Part shown: positions 1 to 10,559 of the stretch, in pieces
Numbering within the stretch: position 1 is the stretch's first letter
Layout of the letters: every line of letters starts with the position of its first letter
Source of the DNA: Owenia fusiformis
Taxonomy: Eukaryota > Annelida > Polychaeta > Sabellida > Oweniidae
Direction: 5' to 3'
Assembly (NCBI GenBank): GCA_903813345.2
Contig: CAIIXF020000011.1
Location: forward strand, 7,094,571 to 7,158,570
Length of the DNA: 64,000 nt
The notes under the pieces: generated by a model
The model's database searches: none
The model's input: only the letters and a program-made list of their open reading frames with translations
What the model was told of the DNA's origin: nothing
Position numbers and translations under genes: made by a program

Positions 1-485
1 GTTTTAGAATACAACTCCACGTTTGTAGTCATAGACTCGGCGGGGCGTAGTGGAAGGTGACGGGACGTATTAGTCAAATTTTAAGAGATGTGTGGATGAT
101 TTAGAAACTGCTGCGTTTGATGCCCAAAAATCAAAACGTAGCGATGGAAGGTTGTAATGGGAGTCCATTCTGAAATTATGAGCGAGAATGGGTAAAAGAC
201 TGGCGAGATAACTTGACTTACAGTTGAAAGTTATGAAAATTTGCTTTATCTCGCAGCTGGGGACCAAAACGGCGCTAAAACGAGGTACTTTGTACATGAA
301 AACAATGTATCGACCGAAAGGTATTTCTGTGAAGCTTTGTACAGAACAAGTTTGAAGAAAAACGGTGAAGTGTGAGACTCACAATCCTTGATTTTAAAAC
401 ACTGGGGTAGGTTTTAAATTCAAATTAACGGTTTTTCGGGACGGAGTGGTTTCGATACGTCCCGAAGAGATACTACCGCGTGTTT
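1..485. other. Unique left flank, no gene seen
   Basis: This stretch has no counterpart elsewhere in the window and no convincing ORF; a 75-codon frame on the - strand looks like chance. Similarity to the sequence upstream of A3 and A5 begins at about base 486, at the words TTTATATTGCATTAAA, which marks the left edge of the duplicated array. Confidence 0.5.
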
Positions 486-524
486 ATATTGCATTAAAAA
501 ACGAGCAATAAAAATGAATATAAT

Positions 525-1437
525 GACGTGTCGCAAAAAGGTGGCGCATTTGTTTTTTAAGGGTATCGCGTGAATGTAACTTTGATTCCCCGGATTATAA
601 GATAATATTCTAATTAAAGTTATATATCATTTTAAAGCTGTTTCGATGAAGATTTTAGATCAACTACACTCCGTTCACATTTTTTGCGCGTTCGTTTTTA
701 AAAAAGAGTTTTTTACCAAAACATCTGGCAAATATCCCATGTTGACACGTTACATTTTGAATTATTTTTCGTCTTTAAACGCTCATAACTCAAACAATTT
801 ATGACTATTATACTTATTATTTTTCGTCTTGATAAAGGTAGATGGAAGTTTTATTTCAAAGGATGAATTTTAGTAAGCGTCTCATATTGTGACGTCATAG
901 AGTCTGAAAAATAGAATCTGTTGACAGCGACCTTTTTTGCTCATTTTTTGGTACCTTCAACTTTTCAGGTGTACATTAAACAAAAAATACGAGATAAATT
1001 TTTAATACATCATACATGATTATTTTGCTCCTAAACTCTAGTTTATTAATAAATAGTTGATTTTGTTCACAAAAGTATGTGTTTTCTGTTGTAAGTGGAA
1101 AAGTGGAGGACGAAAGGTTTTCAAAATTCATTAAAATAGGGCTCATTTACGCCATTCGCCTATTTTCAAGCACAGCAACACGTATATTTATTTCACCTAA
1201 AATATCAATTGATTCGTGTTTTATGATGCTCCTAGCCCATTAACAATATATATATGATATCAGAGTTATTCGTCTAAAATGTTTTGAGATATAGAGGTAA
1301 ATGTGGAGGACGAAAGGATTTTCATGTGTGTACATTTTTCTCAAAAACGTCACATTCTATCATGTTAAAAGCGAGGATCCTCTGGATTACGCCACAAAAT
1401 GTGTAACAGTGCGTGCGCGAGCTTTTTGCGACACGTC
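525..1437. mobile_element. Nonautonomous DNA element, 913 bp, upstream of A1
   Basis: The ends are inverted repeats beginning GACGTGTCGCAAAAAG (left) and ending CTTTTTGCGACACGTC (right). The equivalent positions near 15390 and 29170 are uninterrupted, so the element inserted in the A1 copy after the array duplicated. A 3-bp AAT flanks both ends and may be the target duplication. The interior has two copies of GTGGAGGACGAAAGG and no coding region. The superfamily was not identified. Confidence 0.7.
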
Positions 1438-1868
1438 AATACGATATCATTCAAGCTAGAGTGTTAATTTAACGTACGAAGTCAATAGCGTTCATAAGCA
1501 TCCAAATACAAGCTGGGCCAAAAACTCATTTTTCTTTTTTATACTTATTTATTATAATTGTCTAACATCAATTAATAGGGTTGGCACTAAATAACCATAA
1601 GAAGATGTATCAGTGCATTGCCACATACCAAAAGTATTCATTGGAAATATTGTATATATAGTGTTTCTCTAAAAAAACAAGAATTTACGGCGTGAGAACA
1701 GCTAAACTCAAACTATTTTTATTATTTTCCGGAATACAAAGAATTACGTTTAGTGTGGCAAAGCGTTTTATATCAGACATTCATAATCAAAAGTAATATC
1801 TGGCCTTAATTAGGACCGTTTTCATTTTTCCATTTGTATTGCACGAAAAGATTGTACGACGAGATGTA

Positions 1869-2430
1869 CAGGGTGGTCAAAAATGGAAACCCGGCATTTT
1901 CCTCATATCTTTGTCACTTTTAAGAAATTACTCCCTGATATTTCACACATTTGTACAAAGTTCACTTTCCTACCTACCTATCATTTTTCATGACCATCAG
2001 ACTGATAGTCACAATTTTAGAGCACTTTGAACAACATGCTTCAGGTTTAAGCATAATCGCGCTGTAGTCAAACCTGCACAGTTGTCAATGACCCGAATGC
2101 ATTCCTCAGCAGGTGTGGCCTGATGATCTCACTTTTTAGGTTTGCAATTGTCCTGGGGTTATTTTCGTTCACTCTATTTTTGTCGTATCTCCACAGGTAG
2201 GGACATTTTGGACTACGTGTATAGGTTTGCCTCGAGCGCAATATTGGCCACTGGGGCATGTTCTCTAAATTGCTATAACATTGTGACTATCAATCTGTTG
2301 CTCGTGAAATATTACAGGCTGGTAGAAAATTAAATGATGTACAAATGGGCAAAATAACAGGTAGTTATTTCATAGAATGACAAAGATATGAGGAAAATGA
2401 TGTAAGGGTTTCCATTTTATGACCACCCTG
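1869..2430. mobile_element. Tc1/mariner-type MITE with TA target site
   Basis: The inverted termini of about 50 bp begin CAGGGTGGTCAAAAATGG and are flanked by TA on both sides, as expected for Tc1/mariner-like insertion. The interior is noncoding. The same element is present upstream of A5 (29758-30332) and as a right-end remnant upstream of A3, so it predates the duplication. Confidence 0.75.
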
Positions 2431-2639
2431 TATATAGAACATCTTCAAATGGAAAATGGTTTTGGATGTTTAGTCTTGGAAATATCAAATAACGGTTATT
2501 AACCATAATTAGGGTGAAATCGATGGTATATTGTGGTAATGTTTTGAAAATATTTTATAAATTATCGAAGGATTGATATCTTTATCATCCCGGGGTCATT
2601 ATAATACGTGTTTTTAGGAAAGAGAAGAAAACGCGTTTT

Positions 2640-2812
2640 TTGACCCAACCTGTAGAATGGAACAGTGATGTGATGCTAGACTACGTGACTTTCTATTCGT
2701 AAAGCTCTGAAACGCATCATTGTCATTTATGCAGTTAGAACTTATCATTTCAAATCAGACGGGCAGTTGAATTCAAACATTGATGACAACTCATACAGGA
2801 GAGTTTAGAAAG
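2640..2812 (+). promoter_or_regulatory. Putative core promoter of FReD gene A1
   Basis: This block is conserved upstream of exon 1 in A1, A3 and A5 and partly in B2. It holds two ACGTGA-type words and, about 85 bp before the ATG, TATGCAG at 2728-2734 where A3 has TATATAG. The start site would then lie near the conserved TCAAATCAGA block. Placement is inferred from conservation and spacing. Confidence 0.4.
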
Positions 2813-5800
2813 ATGCATCTTTTGACATTGCTGTTTGGATCGATCCCTGTCTTCATGGTTGGTCACTCACAAGGTAAATATGGCGACCGTAAAAAATGAC
2901 ATTCTAATTGATTTTTTAATCGTTTCTCTTCTCATAAGTTAAGCTGTAGATTATAGTTTGGCTCAGTTAAAGAATATAGTCTTGTTTTGCTATGCTCTCC
3001 GAGTTTGGAAATGAAATAATGTTTGATAGACATTTATTTGTTTTTGCTGTATATCTGCAGTCTGTGGCCATGTTAATTCAGCGACATGCAACAGTAATGA
3101 ACAGATGAAGTGTACGATGTCATGTGATTGTGAAGGTAAGCAAGGGATACTGTATATACAGGTAGTTTCTCTAAGGATAGAATTAGACGATTGAATAACT
3201 GAAAAATTTGAACTGTTATATTGTTTCAAACTTTTAATCAGGTGCCTATGCTGAATAAAAGTACAAAATCAACTGCCCTCTGATCTTATTGATGAATGCT
3301 CATTTATGAGAATTAGGAACAACATATCAATATATTCTAATATGTCCAATGAATAGCAACCACTCTATTTTTGTCATTTCCTTGGTTAGTTCATATAGCA
3401 GTTGAATTAATTGATAAAAAAATAAAATAAAAGGGCTTTACTAGTATATCATTTCTGAAGGCCCCGTCAGACCGTGGTGACGTCCTTGCTGCACTGTTGC
3501 GACCATATGGCGTCCAGAAAATGTACGAGGTAACCGGCAAACGTTCACACAAAACGAGAAATGTCCCAAAATTACAAACATGTTCCCAGGGCGCGTGCGT
3601 CACGACCGCGCTTATGGCGTTTCTATAGAGATCTGAACGCCACGTTGGTCGGCTCGTAACTGACCGCGAGGGCCGTTGTGGCCATGGAGTCGCCGTTGCA
3701 AATGTTACAATTTTTGCAACGTCTTTGCCACGTACCGCGTGTACTACGTTCATGGCGATGTTGTCTCACAACATTCGCGACCCACACGCCCCCCCCCCCG
3801 CGCCCCCTCCCACCCAACCACATTATCACAGCGTTCCAGGTCAGATCGCAAAAAATTGGCCTTTGTTTTGAGCATGTTCAAAGCAAACAAACGTCGTGGC
3901 TCGACGATCTTGGCGATAATGGAGACCACAGCATGAGATAGCGTTTCCATCGCACTTTTATCTCCACGCTTATGGCGATCTTGACGTGCTCGGATATGGT
4001 TGTCTTACACGCCCAATGTATGCACGCATTGTTTACGGGTGTGTAGGCATTAATTACGCTCGTGCAGATGTAAAATTACGCCCGTTCATACGAAAAATTA
4101 CGCCTGTGTAGGCGTAAATTACGCCCGTGAAGAAGTACATTTTACGGGCATTCAGATAACATTTACAGGCGTGAACTTCGGCGTTAAAATGATTAATTAC
4201 GGGCGTTAAGACCGTTATTTTACATGCGCTGAGAAACATCTTCACGCCCGTCAAGTTTATTTTAAGCGCCGTAAATTATGAACTAATCAGAACCTTACTT
4301 ACATAATGATTTAATGCATCCTTGCTTAAAGAGCAACTCCAAGATCCTTGAGCAAGTAAATAACAATCAGAAGCCTGCTTACATTCTAGTGTGTTGCATT
4401 GAGGTCCTTAATATTCGTTCAAGATTGTTAGATTTAACCAAAGAAGTATTCAATTTTTAGAGCAAATTAAAAGGCAAATTGAAGAGACATGTACACTTGT
4501 ACTGTGTTGGCAGTTATCAACACCCATTGTAGAAACGACAAAATTGAAGTATATTTTAAGAAGGTATACATGTTTGGTTCCTATATACGATGATTTTTTT
4601 TGATAATTCTCCAATCTAGGCGTCGGCTTCAGAGGTAGGGATTTATTAACCTCACACGCCATGCAGCTTACAGTCTCACTATACAGTCAGATCGCTAATG
4701 TATCCCTCTAAAGGATGTGTTCAGACAAGATACTAGAATTATAGTATCTGATCAACTGCAAATTGACTCTAGACTAAAGCTATATCATGCAGATCTGGCA
4801 TTCTTTGAAAATGTACTGAAAATGTCAGATGAGCCGCCCTACATACCTAGTATACCTCAGTGGCGGATCCAGGAACCAACAAGGGGGGGGGCCCAAATTA
4901 GAGGTTCGAGAAAAAACCTCCGCGCTTGCGCGGAAAAAAATTTTGGGCCCCTATAACCGAAAAGTGGGCCCAAATTTTGAAAAATTGAGGCCCATTTTCT
5001 TCAAAATTTGGCCTAAAATTAAAAAAATAAGGCCTTAGAAGGCCCAATAATGACCAAAAGGCCCACTTTTTGGGGCCGTAAGGCCTTTTTTGGCCTAAAA
5101 TTTTTTTTGGGCCCAACTTTTTTTTTTCTGGGCCAACCTTAGGGCCCCCCCCCGGATCCGCCATAGTACCTAGCCAACATATGTTCAAATTTGGTGTAAG
5201 GGAGATGTGTACTTTTTGGAATCTTTATGCAGCCGTCTTTATAGTCACATGTTATTTCCATGGATACATAACCCATTTAATATATGATGTACATCTTTCA
5301 CATTTGCACAAATAGTGCACCGATATACCCAGAAAAGAAATAATATTTCATATGCCTTCAATTGCTACAGTTGTTCCTGGCACTATCATGAGTATGTTAT
5401 TAACTTGCACAAGGATCTTGGAGTTGTACTTTTAGCTAGAATGCATTGTATCATTATGTAAGCAAGATGCTGATTGGTTCATAATTCACGGCGCTAAAAT
5501 GAACTCGACGGGCGTATAGATGTTTTTCAACGGGTGTTAGATAATGTCTTGACGCCCGCTATTGAACATTTTAACGCCGTTACTTTACGCCTGTATTTGA
5601 TTTAACGCGTATAGAATTCACTTCTTAACGGGCGTAATTAACGCCTACACAGGCGTAATTAACGCTTACACGGGCGTAAATTACGTCTGCACGGGCGTAA
5701 TTTCACATCTACACGGGCGTAATTAACGCCTACACACCCGTAAACAACACGTGCATACATAAGGTAGGTTGGCAAACCATACTCGAGACCATATTTCGTC

Positions 5801-6574
5801 GCCGAGGCAGCGCAGTTAGGACGCCACGACTCTGATTAAGTTCTCAATGATAAAGTCCGTAAATTTCTTCGTTAAGGTCAGCCCAACTAAACTTCTGATT
5901 TACACTATGATTGATGTTTTGCAGCTAAATATTTGACCGATTGTTGCGTTGATCCCTCATTCACTGGTGTAATAAACATCAAAACACGTGAAGGGAAAAT
6001 ATTCAACGCATATTGTGACCAGGGTTGGACTTACGCATTCAAACGATTTGACGGCTCAGAGGATTTCTATCGCACTTGGGTTGAGTATCAACATGGCTTT
6101 GGTAAAACAGAAGGTGAACATTTCATTGGATTGGATAACCTTGCCAGTTTTGTAAAGGGCCGTAAGTGCAAAGTGCGAATTGATTTGGAAGCATGGCCCT
6201 CTGTATCACCGGCTAAACGATTTGCTGAATATTCAGATTTCTCCATCACTGACAAGACCGACAAGTACCGTCTTACCATTGAAGGATACAGTGGGACAGC
6301 TGGTGATTCAATGACGTACCATAATGGACAACAGTTTACGACATACGATCAGGATAATGATATGTCCAGTGGAAATTGTGCAAGCACCTTTAAAGGAGCG
6401 TGGTGGTACAAGAGTTGCCACAATTCTAACCTATTTGGTTTGTACGTGAAAGGACCGGTTTGCCCAAGTTATGCCCAATGTGTCGCATGGGGTCATTGGC
6501 CAACAAAAATTGCATCCCCTAATAATCAGCACTACTCATTTAAGAAGGCGTCATTGAAGATACATTGCTGTTAA
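2813..6574 (+). CDS. Secreted fibrinogen-related protein A1, three exons, 261 aa
   Basis: The exons are 2813-2873, 3061-3135 and 5925-6574, all joined by GT-AG sites with phase-1 introns. Residues 1-20 (MHLLTLLFG...) form a hydrophobic signal peptide. Residues 21-45 are a short module with five cysteines (22, 30, 38, 42, 44). Residues 46-261 are one fibrinogen C-terminal-like domain: a DCC start, GWTYAFKRFDGSEDFYR, GYSGTAGDS at 166-174, the acidic DQDND calcium-site segment at 187-191, and NC...WWY..CH at 196-211. Such domains in ficolins and tachylectin-5 bind acetylated sugars, so a secreted recognition lectin is the likely role. The FReD exon has ten cysteines rather than the usual four, including CC at both ends. 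Its long ORF opens with TTG, which confirms it is an internal exon. Intron 2 carries a foldback transposon. The exact ligand is unknown. Confidence 0.9.
3995..5781. mobile_element. Foldback transposon with about 380-bp composite inverted arms
   Basis: Left arm 3995-4390 and right arm 5390-5781 are inverted copies starting TATGGTT, each filled with degenerate repeats around the word TTAACGCCCGT. The A3 intron preserves the empty site: TGCTCGGAGACC there becomes CTCGGA, element, CTCGAGACC here, a 6-bp target duplication with one base lost. The centre (4391-5389) has no transposase and contains another element at 4858-5166. The arm structure resembles foldback elements known from sea urchin and Drosophila; family membership is inference. 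Confidence 0.8.
4858..5166. mobile_element. MITE with CAGTGGCGGATCC ends, nested in the foldback element
   Basis: The left end is CAGTGGCGGATCC and the right end an inverted copy, GGATCCGCCATAG, with TACCT directly repeated outside both. The interior is full of GGCCC and AAAATT words and is noncoding. A relative sits at 54596-54793. Confidence 0.75.
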
Positions 6575-6608
6575 ATTCTACTCAAATATTCTGTTCATTA
6601 TTTTGTGA

Positions 6609-6614
6609 AATAAA
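6609..6614 (+). terminator. Poly(A) signal AATAAA of A1
   Basis: AATAAA lies 35 bp after the A1 stop codon and is conserved at the same place in A3 and A5, so the 3' UTR is very short. Confidence 0.7.
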
Positions 6615-6893
6615 TTACTGAATAACAATTATAACCACCTTACAGGGCCTGTTCTAGGGGTTTTAGTACTAGTTGAGAAGGCATTTAAATTGCTATATTG
6701 ACGTGAGCAATATTGTGTCGGGGTTAATGACTTTAGTCGGGCAATAATGACATTAACCGCCCGGCTATGTTTCCCGGAAAAAGTGATATCGTTCAGTGCG
6801 TAAGATTTTCTATTTCACATTTGCTATTTCAGCCCTGGGCATTAACGGTGGTAATAATAGTAATAACGTCATTTCTGCAGGCAAAATAGTGAA

Positions 6894-7312
6894 ATATTGG
6901 ACCTTGGGCCTGCGGCCCTTGGTCCAATATTGAACAAATATTTCACTCTATTGAGGTGAATACCTGTACATCTTTCACAAGTGATATTCCACGAAGCCCG
7001 AAGGGCAAGTGGAATATCACCTTGTGAAGGTGCTACAGGTATTCACCGAAAATAGAGTGAAATATTTGTTTTATTAAATCACTGTCTAGCTAAACATTCC
7101 TAATATTATTAAGTCATTAAGTCTTCAGATATTTTTACGAATCTACTCGGTTCGTCTGCAATTTTGACTTACGCTGAACTAAATTATTTACACTGAACGA
7201 AAACAAATTCTTTGAAAATTCCCGGGAGCGTGGGATATTGAACAAATATTTCACTCTATTGAGGTGAATACCTGTACATCTTTCACAAGTGATATTCCAC
7301 TTGCCCGTTCAA
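6894..7312. repeat. Palindromic hairpin repeats downstream of A1
   Basis: A short palindrome at 6894-6930 has a GGGCCTGCGGCCC centre. A hairpin of about 138 bp at 6933-7070 has arms starting AACAAATATTTCACTCTA and a GAAGCCCGAAGGGC loop. A partial copy of the left arm recurs at 7231-7312. These are absent downstream of A3 and A5, so they inserted in this unit only. Confidence 0.75.
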
Positions 7313-7672
7313 TATTGCCCTTTGAAATGACGTTATTGTACTATTGTTAGCAATTACTCCTTAGACATATTTCAAAAACAGCTATAGGTCTATTTGATAA
7401 ATGTACTTACATGCATCAAATTAATTTGCAGGAATTTGACCTTTTGGGGCACAAACGATCGAACTATTCTAGTATCTAAGTTTCTCAAAGTTAGAAACTA
7501 CGAATCAATACTTGTTATCAAAATCCCAGGAAAACCTTTAACCTGTTCAACCTGAAATTTTTACAGATGCAAGAGCAGACTAGTGCCAGGATCTGACCAG
7601 CTTTTTAGGCATGCTGGGTAAAGTACACAGTTACCATTTTGCTCTTGCATTTTCACTGTGTCTTGTTAAACC

Positions 7673-7833
7673 TATGATCAAGATAATGACCAGAGTGATC
7701 TATTAAATTGTGCGATGACCTATAAAGAAGCATGGTGGTACAAGGCTTGTCACCATGCAAACCTATTCGATTTGTAGTTAAAGAACCTGCTTGCCCGAAT
7801 CATGTCAGATGTATTGCATTGTATCACATAGCC
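7673..7833 (+). pseudogene. Third FReD paralogue, C-terminal fragment, copy 1
   Basis: The translation starts YDQDNDQSD and continues through the [12 protein letters not shown] pocket segment, clearly matching the second half of the FReD exon. A TAG interrupts it after about 35 codons, and a frame shift leads into a match to GP.CP...CVAW. No first half or upstream exons are seen. The same remnant follows A3 and A5. Confidence 0.8.
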
Positions 7834-8727
7834 TTCTATTACCTTTTTTCTAGAAGGCATATTTCTAGATGAAGACAGAAAGATATTTTGTTATGAAAAA
7901 TAGTGTAACGTTAAATTCAGATACAAAATCAGTTCAATTGTCCCCATAAGTCATATTTACCATTGAAACATCTGATATTATTATATACCCCATATGTATT
8001 CTAGATGCTCATTGGCTTATTCGTGTTCACATGATATGAAATAGATGAACTAAATCCCTGGAAAGTCCTAAATCCCAGCTAATGGTGAAGATAAAATGTA
8101 CCAATCACCAGTAAGTTCATGTGACAAGTCATTAGTACATATTATCTTCCCTGCTAGATGTGATTTATAGGAATGACAAATGCCTTTAAATGCCAATAAG
8201 AACCTATAAGCATTAAATGTTGAAATTAAAACTCTTTTGATTTTATTTTTTGTTTACAGAGTACATATGAGGTATATAATAAAACAAATAGTGACTGCCA
8301 CATTTTCGGGAAATAGTGTGAAAACAGCATTGGTTTAGATATTGCTAGATAAGGAAAATCGAGGGAATATACTAAAATCATTTCGTCGATCAATTACACA
8401 CTATCATATGATTCTTTTTTTATCAGGTTTTGGTTAAAATATAATTTTATCATTTTTTTTATTTTATCTCATTCGGAATTTTGCATGTTTTTGGCGTCTT
8501 GACTGTATAACACTTTCAGATCAAAAAAATTGTTTCTCCTAATTTTGAAACTGGGGAAAACCATAATCAATGGTGATTTCTCTTAATAGTCAGTTGTTGA
8601 CTCACATTATTTAAAGCTATACTCACTGGACAACCTGAACTTTCTCACTCTGTAATGGTAATGCTTTATTGGATAATTATTTATTTGTTTCACTTTTATC
8701 CAAGCCTCTTGCTTAGCCATGAAACTG

Positions 8728-8794
8728 TACGATAGGACCCGATGATACAGTACGATAGGACCCGATGATACTATACGCTAGGACCCGATGATAC
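8728..8794. repeat. Three-copy 22-24 bp tandem repeat
   Basis: The unit is approximately ACGATAGGACCCGATGATAC. The same three-copy array is at 20028-20094 and 35087-35153 because the spacer was duplicated. Confidence 0.8.
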
Positions 8795-8799
8795 CATGA

Positions 8800-10200
8800 C
8801 TTGACAATATAAAAATATAATTATTTAGCACATGGTATAACCAGGCATTGAATCGTTTTGATACTTCCTTGTATTCGTATTTTGAACATTTCAACTCATT
8901 TTGTTTTGTGTTCCCAACATATATTTGTATTTCAGATGTATTATAATTGTATAATCTCTCATGATACCCAATAAACATATTCCATCAACCATATTATTGA
9001 AATTGTTCGCAATAATTTTGTTTTAGAATCTAACACATGATACAACCATCACATTGCGACTATGTACAATTATAAAATTACTATATACATTTCAAATGTA
9101 CATAATTTTACAATCTTAATATTTTACCACCTACACGTACACATGCAAAATTGTGAACAATAGTGACAAATACAACAAAATTTTAGTCATCAGCATATAA
9201 TTTTGGCAAACAAGGTGTTAATACCAGGTATATTGTAACCATAAAATAACAGAATAAGCAAACCTAATGGTAGTCATAATAGACCATTGTTTTCTTTTAA
9301 TTTTAGTTTTCATTTTAGTTATAAGAGTAGACAAGAAAACCTGAATCACATTAATAACTGATAAAGTTATCAAAGACATTCATTAAAATGTCTTGTGTGC
9401 AATTGTTTTATTGGAAACACACTTTTAATACTTTTCAGCTATTCCATTTATAGTTTGGCAATGGGCTTGTTGACTTGCTATAGCTGGCTGGAGTCTTTCC
9501 CTACAGTATGAGTGACATATAAATACTGTTTCTAATATTGCATTTTATATCACACAAATCAGAGGGGTTAGATTGTAGCTATTTTCAACAAACTCAATTC
9601 GATTTTTCCATCTACCAACATTCATGTTTGTCAAAAACTCAACAAAACACTATGATATTTGCTTTCAGGCTCCATCTTTCATTATGTTACAAGAGTTTGA
9701 GGTCTGCTAGACCTATTGGTACACCATGTCATGAAAATATATTTTAGCTATATCAGGCCTCAAACTATTGTCTGCAAACACTCTGAATACATGTTATGAA
9801 AATCACACCAAAATTTCATCAAAAGATAAACATGTCATATTCCACCATTTTGGAGAAATCAAAATTGACTGATTACACCAAAATTGCTTTTATCATATGA
9901 CATACTTGAGTAAGACTCTGCTAATTTTGGTGCATTTTCCGATTAGCAAAAAAATATATAAATAGCTATAAAATAAATTGTGCTACAGTCATACTACATT
10001 TATCTCTATGTACATGTGTTTAGGACAGAACCACATCAAACAACATATTTTGGGAATTACACATTCAGTTAGTTCAATTGTGCAGAGTGAATATAAATCT
10101 TACATTAAAACATAAAACATTAATAGACCATGACTTCCATTGAATATTGTTAAAGATGGAATATACAATAGGCCTATTTAAACTTGTAACACCATTTCTC
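8800..10200. other. A-type spacer, no gene seen
   Basis: AT-rich sequence shared with 20100-21550 and 35160-36640. Short ORFs of 60-110 codons recur in all copies only because the DNA was duplicated; their substitutions show no coding pattern. Confidence 0.5.
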
Positions 10201-10215
10201 ATTTTGTGATACCAT

Positions 10216-10556
10216 TTGTTAACTAGTGATATCATTTTTCAACATGGGATACCACAATCGAGTGTACTATGGCTAGGAGTTGGTCTAAGCGGTCTTTTCA
10301 TTATGGTATTTTTGATAATGCATGCAATGAAGGAGAGAAAGAAAAATGAAAACTTCGAACACGATGAAAATAATGGTCTTAAAGTCAGCTCAACAAATTC
10401 AAGAAGAACGAACAGAAGATCCAGAATTGAGGCTGTGAAACCAGGAACGGATTACATTATTCTAACCTTCACACACAATACAGAAGAATTTCTGAAACAA
10501 TCCGGATGCGCCATGACTAATCGACTAAACCAACTACCCTGTTTTGTTGGGAAACG
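10216..10556 (+). CDS. Orphan exon-like ORF with one transmembrane segment, copy 1
   Basis: A 114-codon open frame follows an in-frame TGA and starts at TTG; the first ATG is at codon 30, inside the membrane segment, so it is probably an internal exon. It encodes a hydrophobic stretch (codons 17-40, WLGVGLSGLFIMVFLIM), a basic anchor (KERKK), then a polar tail rich in Ser, Arg and Asn. It ends exactly at a consensus donor, ACG|GTAAGT. I do not recognise the family. The copy at 21568-21908 differs at six residues with few silent changes, so purifying selection is not evident and it may be a relic. Confidence 0.4.
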
Positions 10557-10559
10557 GTA

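Larger units (their letters stand above)
3460..5834. mobile_element. Old DNA-element remnant in intron 2 of A1
   Basis: It begins GGCCCCGTCAGACCG and ends in a decayed inverted copy (CGCAGTTAGGACGCCACGA). B2 and B4 retain both inverted ends better, so this is an ancestral intron-2 insertion shared by all genes. It was later split by the foldback element at 3995-5781. The interior is noncoding and rich in short hairpins. Confidence 0.6.

Noticed and set aside
3676-3941. Overlapping ORFs with runs of proline and histidine in intron 2 of A1
   Set aside because: They lie in an intronic transposon remnant with simple-sequence tracts and are absent as ORFs in A3 and A5.
5933-5935. Translation start at the TTG of the FReD ORF
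   Set aside because: A splice acceptor (GCAG at 5921-5924) precedes it and the upstream exons supply an ATG and signal peptide in phase.
8778-8978. 66-codon - strand ORF repeated in all three A spacers
   Set aside because: It is kept only because the spacer is a recent duplicate; changes are not biased to silent sites and there are no start or splice signals.
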